DNA from: Propionibacteriaceae bacterium
GTDB lineage: Bacteria > Actinomycetota > Actinomycetes > Propionibacteriales > Propionibacteriaceae
Direction: 5' to 3'
Length of the DNA stretch: 11,626 nucleotides
Assembly: GCA_030528545.1 (NCBI GenBank)
Contig: JAUMYR010000051.1
Span: 2,294-13,919, forward strand
The notes under the pieces are model-generated. The model did not search any database. It had not been told where the DNA came from and saw only the letters and a list, made by a program, of their open reading frames with translations. This document shows positions 8,021 through 11,626 of the stretch, piece by piece. The first letter of the stretch is position 1; the number at the start of each line of letters is the position of its first letter. The position numbers and the translations under genes were made by a program.

Positions 8021-8303
8021 GTCGTGTCGCCGCGGAAGTCAGCGGCGCCACGACCGCGATGCCCATACTGGCGCAGGTCTCCCATCCAGGATCGGCCTCC
8101 CAGCTCCGCACCGCGACCCGGCCCGGCGCGCTGGGACCTGGAGCGCCCCTGGCCGAAGCGGCTCGGCTCCGGGCACCCCACCGGCGCAGACTGGCTCGGG
8201 GATCTCCGGCCCGAGGCCAGATCGCCGGACAGCGTCAGAAGGGAGCCGCCCGATCCCGCGGTGGCCTAGCAGAGCGCCGCATGCTCATCCGGCCTGGCCT
8301 CGG
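8021..8303. other. Intergenic stretch between catalase and trmB
   Basis: I see no supportable gene here. The plus-strand open frame from 8059 to 8319 gives an Arg/Ala/Pro-rich product without family motifs or a ribosome site, and the minus-strand frame is the extension of a catalase shadow. Small dyads occur at 8028-8047 and 8195-8215 (CTCGGG/CCCGAG). Confidence 0.5.
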
Positions 8304-8309
8304 TAGGCT
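8304..8309 (+). promoter_or_regulatory. -10 box for a leaderless trmB operon message
   Basis: TAGGCT (TANNNT) ends six bases before the GTG at 8316. The bases before the GTG (GAACCG) carry no Shine-Dalgarno sequence, so a leaderless mRNA beginning at the GTG is likely. No convincing -35 box is visible. Confidence 0.5.
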
Positions 8310-8315
8310 GAACCG

Positions 8316-9029
8316 GTGAACAGGCCACGAGTACGCCGCGACGTCGTCAGCTTCGTGCGTCGCAGTGCCCGCATGAACGAGTCTCAGCGCAAAGCCTGGG
8401 AGGCCCATCGGGAGCGTTTCGTCATTCCGGTGCCGAAGGCGGCAACCAGCACTTCCATCGCGGCGGAAGCGGTGGTCGACTGGGCCAGCGCGTTCGGACG
8501 CGAAGCCCCCTTGGTTGTCGAGATCGGCTCAGGTATCGGGGACTCCCTCGTCCCCATGGCTGGAGATCGCCCCGAGGTCAACGTGGTGGCTTTCGAGGTC
8601 TTCGAGCCCGCCGTGGCCCAGACCATGGCTCGGCTGGTCCGGCACGGCGTCGACAATGTGCGGCTGGTCATCGCGGACGGCGCGCAGGGACTCGCGCAGC
8701 TGTTTCCTGACGCCTCGGTCACTGAGCTGTGGACCTTCTTCGCCGACCCCTGGCACAAGAAGAAACACCACAAGCGACGCCTGGTCAGCGAGGAGTTCGG
8801 CACTGTGGTCTCACGCAAACTGATCCCGGGCGGGCTGTGGCGGCTGGCCACGGACTGGGCTGATTACGCCGAGTGGATGCGCAGCCAGCTGGACGATCAC
8901 CCAGGGCTGGTGAACGTGCACGGGGGCTGGGCTCCGCGCTATGAGGGACGCCCGCTCACCAAGTTCGAGAGGCGCGGCCTGGACGAGGGCCGGGAGGTCT
9001 TCGACCTGACCTACCGGAGGCAGCAATGA
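8316..9029 (+). CDS. trmB: tRNA (guanine-N7)-methyltransferase
   Basis: TrmB uses S-adenosylmethionine to form 7-methylguanosine at position 46 of the tRNA variable loop. The 237-residue product has the full set of family motifs: VVEIGSGIGDSLV at 67-79 (SAM-binding loop), AFEVFEPAV at 92-100, FFADPWHKKKHHKRRLV at 141-157 with the catalytic-region Asp144, GGLWRLATDW and RPLTKFERRG at 212-221. The N-terminal text (RRDVVSFVRRSARMNESQRKAW) is typical of actinobacterial TrmB, which supports GTG 8316 over the internal ATG at codon 20. The stop overlaps the truA start by ATGA, so this is the first gene of a three-gene RNA-modification operon. Confidence 0.95.
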   Translation: MNRPRVRRDVVSFVRRSARMNESQRKAWEAHRERFVIPVPKAATSTSIAAEAVVDWASAFGREAPLVVEIGSGIGDSLVPMAGDRPEVNVVAFEVFEPAVAQTMARLVRHGVDNVRLVIADGAQGLAQLFPDASVTELWTFFADPWHKKKHHKRRLVSEEFGTVVSRKLIPGGLWRLATDWADYAEWMRSQLDDHPGLVNVHGGWAPRYEGRPLTKFERRGLDEGREVFDLTYRRQQ

Positions 9030-9850
9030 GGTGGCGGCTCGACTTGGCCTATGACGGATCGGAGTTCTCGGGCTGGGCCAGCCAGCCTGGCCTACGCACG
9101 GTCCAAGGCGAATTGGAAACCTGGATCCCCAGAGTGTTGCGGTGGTCCTCGCAGCCGCTGCCAAACCTCTTGACCGTGGCCGGGCGAACCGACGCCGGGG
9201 TCCACGCCCGCGGCCAGGTGGCCCACTTCGATGCCCCCGACGATCGCGACTTATCCCCGGAACTGCACCGGCGTCTCGCCCGCGTGCTCCCCAGCGACCT
9301 AGTCGTGCACGCCGTGACGGTGGCACCGCCGGGCTTCGACGCACGCTTCTCCGCGCTCTGGCGACGCTATTGCTATCGCTTATGGGACTCCCGTTCGCGA
9401 CGCGATCCACTGTTGCGGCGCCACGTGGCCGAGGTGCGCGGGGAGCTCGACCTCGCGGCCTTCAACGAGGCCGGGGAGCGCCTTCTCGGCCTGCGGGATT
9501 TCGCACCGTTCTGCAAGCGGCGGGAGGGCGCGACGACGATCCGCTCCTTGCTGGAACTGCGTGCGATACGCACCGCCGACGGCACCATTGAGGCGAGCGT
9601 GAGGGCCGACGCCTTCTGCCATTCCATGGTCCGCTCCCTGATCGGGGCGCTGGTCGCGGTGGCCTCTGGGCAGCGGGACCTCGCCTGGCTGACCGAGGTC
9701 GCGGCCCAGCCACAGCGAGCTGGCAGCGTCCATGTCATGGCCGCCCGGGGGCTCACTCTTGAAGAGGTCGGCTATCCCACCGAGGATCTGCTCGCCGCCA
9801 GGGCCCGCGATGCCCGCGCGACCCGAACACTGCCACAGGAGACACCGTGA
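9026..9850 (+). CDS. truA: tRNA pseudouridine(38-40) synthase
   Basis: TruA isomerises uridines 38-40 in the anticodon arm to pseudouridine. The 274-residue protein shows LAYDGSEFSGWASQPGLRTVQG at the start, the catalytic loop AGRTDAGVHARGQVAHF with nucleophile Asp56, FDARFSALWRRYCYRLW around 104-120, DFAPFCKRREGATTIR and FCHSMVRSLIGALVAVASGQ. A GGAGG site lies five bases before the ATG, and translation is coupled to trmB by ATGA. The C-terminus carries roughly 20 Ala/Arg-rich residues beyond the conserved fold. In many actinobacteria truA sits near rplQ or rplM, so its pairing with trmB here is a local rearrangement worth noting (from general knowledge). Confidence 0.96.
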   Translation: MRWRLDLAYDGSEFSGWASQPGLRTVQGELETWIPRVLRWSSQPLPNLLTVAGRTDAGVHARGQVAHFDAPDDRDLSPELHRRLARVLPSDLVVHAVTVAPPGFDARFSALWRRYCYRLWDSRSRRDPLLRRHVAEVRGELDLAAFNEAGERLLGLRDFAPFCKRREGATTIRSLLELRAIRTADGTIEASVRADAFCHSMVRSLIGALVAVASGQRDLAWLTEVAAQPQRAGSVHVMAARGLTLEEVGYPTEDLLAARARDARATRTLPQETP

Positions 9851-10440
9851 GCCACTACTTCGAAACCCCCGTTGGCGATCCCAGGATTCGCCAGGTGCCC
9901 GCCACGATCTGGGGCCGGGACTATGTGTTCGCGACCTCCTCTGGGGTGTTCTCCGGCACCCGCCTCGACCTGGGCACCTCGGTACTGTTGCGCGAGGTGG
10001 CCCCTCCCGAGGCTGGGCGCCTGCTCGACCTGGGCTGCGGCTTCGGTCCCATCGCGGTGGCCCTAGCCGACCACTCCCCCGGCGTCACGGTCGACGCGAT
10101 CGACGTCAACGACCGGGCGCTGGAGCTGACCCGGCGCAACGCCAGCGAGCACGGCGTGGCTGCTCGCGTGCGGGTCTGCCGCCCCGAGGAGGTAGCGGAA
10201 GAGACCGTCTATGACGAGATCTGGTCCAATCCCCCGATCCGCATCGGCAAGGACGCGCTGCACGGACTGTTGCTGGACTGGCTGCCGCGCCTGATACCCG
10301 GCGGAGCCGCCTATCTGGTGGTCGGCAAGAATCTCGGCGCCGACTCTCTGCAGCGCTGGCTGGATGCCCAGGGCTACCCCTGCCAGAGGCTGGCCTCGGC
10401 CAAGGGGTTCCGGGTGCTCAGGGCCGCGGCGCGGTCCTGA
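9847..10440 (+). CDS. RsmC-like class I SAM methyltransferase, single domain
   Basis: The 197-residue protein has the 'methyltransferase small' fold of RsmC/RlmG enzymes, which make N2-methylguanosine in rRNA. It shows SGVFSGTRLDLGTSVLL at 32-48, the SAM loop LLDLGCGFGPIAVAL at 59-73, AIDVNDRALEL at 84-94 and the catalytic NPPI at 128-131 inside WSNPPIRIGK. A Gly-rich beta strand (GGAAYLVVGKNLGA) and KGFRVL end the domain. E. coli RsmC is about 343 residues with an inactive N-terminal half; this one has only the catalytic half. The start is GTG 9847, overlapping the truA stop by GTGA and preceded by AGGAGA at four bases. The operon context with trmB and truA supports an RNA substrate, probably 16S rRNA G1207, but the target is inferred. 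Confidence 0.85.
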   Translation: MSHYFETPVGDPRIRQVPATIWGRDYVFATSSGVFSGTRLDLGTSVLLREVAPPEAGRLLDLGCGFGPIAVALADHSPGVTVDAIDVNDRALELTRRNASEHGVAARVRVCRPEEVAEETVYDEIWSNPPIRIGKDALHGLLLDWLPRLIPGGAAYLVVGKNLGADSLQRWLDAQGYPCQRLASAKGFRVLRAAARS

Positions 10441-10447
10441 CTGACCC

Positions 10448-10471
10448 CTGGGCGCGCGTACCGGAGCCCAG
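10448..10471 (+). terminator. Weak hairpin after the RNA-modification operon
   Basis: CTGGGC (10448-10453) pairs with GCCCAG (10466-10471) across a 12-base loop, eight bases after the TGA of the methyltransferase. The stem is short and lacks a U-tract, so it is only a possible terminator. Confidence 0.3.
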
Positions 10472-10478
10472 CGACCGG

Positions 10479-10507
10479 TTGACATAAACAACCTTTTATA
10501 TAAAGAT
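10479..10507 (+). promoter_or_regulatory. Promoter of the metal-sensor/metallothionein-like operon
   Basis: A perfect TTGACA -35 box (10479-10484) is followed 17 bases later by AAAGAT (10502-10507), which would start transcription at ATG 10514. TATAAA and TAAAGA nearby are alternative -10 boxes with short spacing. The -35 overlaps the small dyad GGTTG/CAACC (10477-10481 and 10489-10493). The stretch 10479-10516 is very AT-rich against its surroundings. Confidence 0.65.
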
Positions 10508-10515
10508 ATCTTTAT
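10500..10515. promoter_or_regulatory. 16-bp perfect palindrome, putative ArsR operator
   Basis: ATAAAGATATCTTTAT reads the same on both strands. It covers the likely -10 box, the transcription start and the first two bases of the arsR-type gene's ATG. A second palindrome, TTTATATAAA (10495-10504), overlaps its left arm. ArsR/SmtB repressors bind AT-rich dyads overlapping their own promoters, so a bound dimer here would block polymerase. Confidence 0.65.
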
Positions 10516-10825
10516 GGATTCGGTGGTACACCAAGACGGAGACCCGGTCATCCGGCTATTCGCCGCCCTGGCGCACCCCATGCGCGCGAGCATCGTCCAC
10601 CGCCTGATCAGCGGCCCGGCCGATGTCGGTGCTCTCGTCGAGCTACTAAGAAGCTCACAGCCACTCGTCTCTCACCACCTGCGCATCCTGCGCGACACCC
10701 ACCTAGTCGAGGGGACCCGCGACGGCCGCCGGATCGAGTATCAACTCGTCGACGAGCATGTTGCCCACATCTTCCTCGACGCCTACACCCACACCAAGGA
10801 GCACTCCCATGACTGCGACCATTGA
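10514..10825 (+). CDS. ArsR/SmtB-family metal-responsive repressor
   Basis: The 103-residue protein is a winged-helix ArsR/SmtB regulator: LFAALAHPMRASIVHRLI at 15-32, the recognition region SQPLVSHHLRILRDTHLVEG at 48-67 and wing residues DGRRIEYQLV at 70-79. The last helix carries D80-x-H82-x10-H93-x2-E96, the alpha5 metal site of SmtB/CzrA-type sensors, usually for Zn(II) or Co(II). It shows no Cys-Val-Cys arsenic/cadmium motif. An added tail, HSHDCDH at 97-103, could be an extra ligand cluster. No Shine-Dalgarno sequence precedes the ATG, which probably begins a leaderless mRNA. Its 3' end overlaps the Cys/His-rich gene by 17 bases and contains that gene's ribosome site. It probably represses its own operon until metal binds; zinc is the best guess, not proven. 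Confidence 0.9.
   Translation: MDSVVHQDGDPVIRLFAALAHPMRASIVHRLISGPADVGALVELLRSSQPLVSHHLRILRDTHLVEGTRDGRRIEYQLVDEHVAHIFLDAYTHTKEHSHDCDH
10796..10801 (+). promoter_or_regulatory. Ribosome binding site of the Cys/His-rich gene
   Basis: AAGGAG lies seven bases before ATG 10809, inside the end of the ArsR-type gene. It fixes the start at 10809 rather than at the upstream in-frame start at 10758 and implies translational coupling. Confidence 0.8.
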
Positions 10826-11132
10826 GCACAAGCCGGCCGAGAAGCACACCCACACCCACGGCCCGAACTGCGGCCATGAGGCCCGCATCCACGGCGACCA
10901 TGTCGACTACCTGCACGACGGCCACGTGCACCGCGAGCACGACGGACACTACGACGAGTGCACCACCTGCTCTTGCGAGAACTGCAGCGACTCCTGCTCG
11001 GCCTGCACCTGCTCCGACTGCACCTGCCCCACCTGCAACCATGCAGTGTGCTCTTGCGAAAACTGCAGCGACTCGTGCGCTTCGTGCACCTGCTCCGACT
11101 GCTCCTGCCCCACCTGCCAGCACGCAGCCTGA
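10809..11132 (+). CDS. Cys/His-rich metallothionein-like metal-binding protein
   Basis: The 107-residue product has 20 Cys and 14 His by hand count. Residues 7-50 are a His-rich segment (HTHTHGPNCGHEA, HGDHVDYLHDGHVHREHDGH) with 12 His. From memory, similar HGDHVDYxHDGHxH segments occur in small actinobacterial proteins near zinc genes. Residues 54-80 and 81-107 are two 27-residue repeats of nine Cys plus one His each, with pattern CxCxxCxxxCxxCxCxxCxCxxCxH. Such dense C-x-C and C-xx-C spacing is what metallothioneins use to wrap Zn, Cd or Cu clusters. I do not recognise the SmtA/BmtA or MymT families in it. There is no signal peptide or membrane segment, so it is probably cytoplasmic. It is co-transcribed and coupled with the ArsR-type sensor and followed by a terminator, so its likely job is metal buffering or detoxification under that sensor. 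Confidence 0.85.
   Translation: MTATIEHKPAEKHTHTHGPNCGHEARIHGDHVDYLHDGHVHREHDGHYDECTTCSCENCSDSCSACTCSDCTCPTCNHAVCSCENCSDSCASCTCSDCSCPTCQHAA
10968..11129 (+). repeat. Two tandem 81-bp in-frame repeats
   Basis: Bases 10968-11048 and 11049-11129 align without gaps and differ at about 12 of 81 positions by eye (roughly 85% identity). Each encodes one 27-residue cysteine module, and all nine cysteines and the His are kept in both. This is a direct duplication of a metal-binding unit. Confidence 0.9.
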
Positions 11133-11145
11133 CAACCCTTCCCGT

Positions 11146-11176
11146 GAGGCCGTCCGGTGACCCACCGGGCGGCCTC
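11146..11176 (+). terminator. Terminator hairpin of the metal operon
   Basis: GAGGCCG (11146-11152) pairs with CGGCCTC (11170-11176), and the stem continues inward with TCCGGTG/CACCGGG-type pairing (one G-U) to a three-base loop, 14 pairs in all. It begins 13 bases after the stop of the Cys/His-rich gene. There is no U-tract. Confidence 0.8.
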
Positions 11177-11232
11177 GCCGCATCCCCAGACCCTTAACGG
11201 ACCCCCACCCGCCTCGCGCTGAGAGCGTGATC

Positions 11233-11238
11233 TACCAT
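11233..11238 (+). promoter_or_regulatory. Possible -10 box of yccF
   Basis: TACCAT matches TATAAT at four of six positions and would start transcription about 22 bases before the TTG start, upstream of the ribosome site. No -35 box is visible at normal spacing. Weak. Confidence 0.3.
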
Positions 11239-11266
11239 GAGGCACTAGGAGGGAAAGGAGAGAGGG

Positions 11267-11626
11267 TTGCGCACGATCCTCAACATCATCTGGTTTCTCT
11301 TTGGCGGCATCTGGCTCGCCCTTGGCTATGTCGCCTTCGGCGTCCTTGCTTGCCTACTGATCGTCACGATCCCCTTCGGCATCGCTAGCTTCCGCATGGC
11401 TTCCTACGCACTATGGCCATTCGGCCGCACCGTAGTGCGGAAGCGTTCGACCGGCGTCCTGTCCGGCCTTGGCAACATCCTCTGGTTCTTCATCGGAGGG
11501 CTGTGGCTCGCCATCGGCCACGTCCTCACAGCAGTCGCGCAGGCGGCAACGATCATCGGCATCCCATTGGCCATCGCCAACCTCAAGATGATCCCGCTCA
11601 CCTGCTTCCCCTTCGGCAAAGAGATC
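11267..11626 (+). CDS. yccF: YccF-family inner-membrane protein, C-terminus cut by window edge
   Basis: The 120 codons in the window encode a hydrophobic protein with the YccF (DUF307) duplication. Residues 5-53 (LNIIWFLFGGIWLALGYV ... IPFGIASFRMASYALWPFG) are repeated at 69-118 (GNILWFFIGGLWLAIGHV ... IGIPLAIANLKMIPL, then FPFG). Each copy gives hydrophobic stretches able to span the membrane. The start is TTG 11267, six bases after AAGGAG (11255-11260); the only nearby ATG (11237) runs into a stop after three codons. The frame is open at the right edge, and family proteins end within about 10-30 residues of this point. The molecular function of YccF is unknown. It seems separate from the metal operon, with a terminator and about 90 bases between them. 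Confidence 0.9.
   Translation, partial: MRTILNIIWFLFGGIWLALGYVAFGVLACLLIVTIPFGIASFRMASYALWPFGRTVVRKRSTGVLSGLGNILWFFIGGLWLAIGHVLTAVAQAATIIGIPLAIANLKMIPLTCFPFGKEI

Noticed and set aside
6631..8181. 516-codon open frame on the minus strand, antisense to catalase
   Set aside because: It lies almost wholly opposite an unmistakable catalase. Long antisense frames are expected from GC-rich third-position codon bias, and its Gly/Val/Arg-rich product has no motifs.
8059..8319. 86-codon plus-strand open frame between catalase and trmB
   Set aside because: The product is Arg/Ala/Pro-rich without motifs, there is no ribosome site, and it runs into the trmB start.
10758..10808. Longer N-terminus for the Cys/His-rich protein starting at 10758
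   Set aside because: It would add a Pro/Thr/Ser-rich leader read out of frame through the ArsR-type gene. AAGGAG is correctly spaced only for ATG 10809.
10968..11129. CRISPR-like or non-coding tandem repeat
   Set aside because: There are only two adjacent units with no spacers, in frame and preserving every cysteine, so this is a coding duplication.
10608..11183. 191-codon minus-strand open frame opposite the ArsR-type and Cys-rich genes
   Set aside because: Its Gly/Ala/Val repeats are the antisense image of the tandem cysteine codons. The plus-strand genes have promoter, ribosome site and recognised motifs.

Overview
The window is high-GC actinobacterial DNA, most likely from a member of the Propionibacteriaceae or a close relative. 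The lineage is inferred from GC-rich third codon positions, from the look of the L13/S9, FurA and TruA proteins, and from EF-G2- and FilP/DivIVA-like proteins. No database was consulted. Nearly all of it is chromosomal housekeeping and stress-response sequence. I saw no mobile elements, tRNA or rRNA genes, or CRISPR arrays.

Left part, minus strand (1-3506): rpsI (S9, cut by the window edge) and rplM (L13) form the classical ribosomal-protein pair behind a good sigma70-type promoter at 1000-1028. Upstream of them lie two adjacent genes, one base apart, for long alanine/glutamate-rich coiled-coil proteins. The second carries a DivIVA-type N-terminal motif, and both end in a related helix. They resemble the polar/cytoskeletal scaffolds (DivIVA, FilP, Scy) of actinobacteria.

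Centre, plus strand (3636-7965): a divergent EF-G-like GTPase (EF-G2 type, with a degenerate switch I) ends at a strong terminator hairpin. After a 377-bp gap comes a peroxide-stress operon, in which a FurA/CatR-type Fur regulator overlaps a clade-3-like haem catalase by ATGA and a strong terminator follows.

Right-centre (8316-10440): a tight RNA-modification operon, trmB, truA and an RsmC-like methyltransferase, with a 4-base stop/start overlap at each junction.

Right part (10479-11176), the most unusual locus: an ArsR/SmtB-type metal sensor with an intact alpha5 D-x-H-x10-H-x2-E site overlaps, by 17 bases, a 107-residue protein with 20 Cys and 14 His. That protein has a His-rich N-terminal half and two 27-residue cysteine modules encoded by an 81-bp tandem duplication. 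The promoter has TTGACA and a perfect 16-bp palindrome running into the regulator's start codon, and a hairpin closes the unit. I read it as an autoregulated metal-sensing and metal-buffering (metallothionein-like) cassette. A YccF-family membrane protein, cut by the right edge, follows.

Several transcription units appear leaderless: at 3636, 6089 and 8316 a TANNNT hexamer ends exactly six bases before the start codon, with no or poorly placed Shine-Dalgarno sequence.
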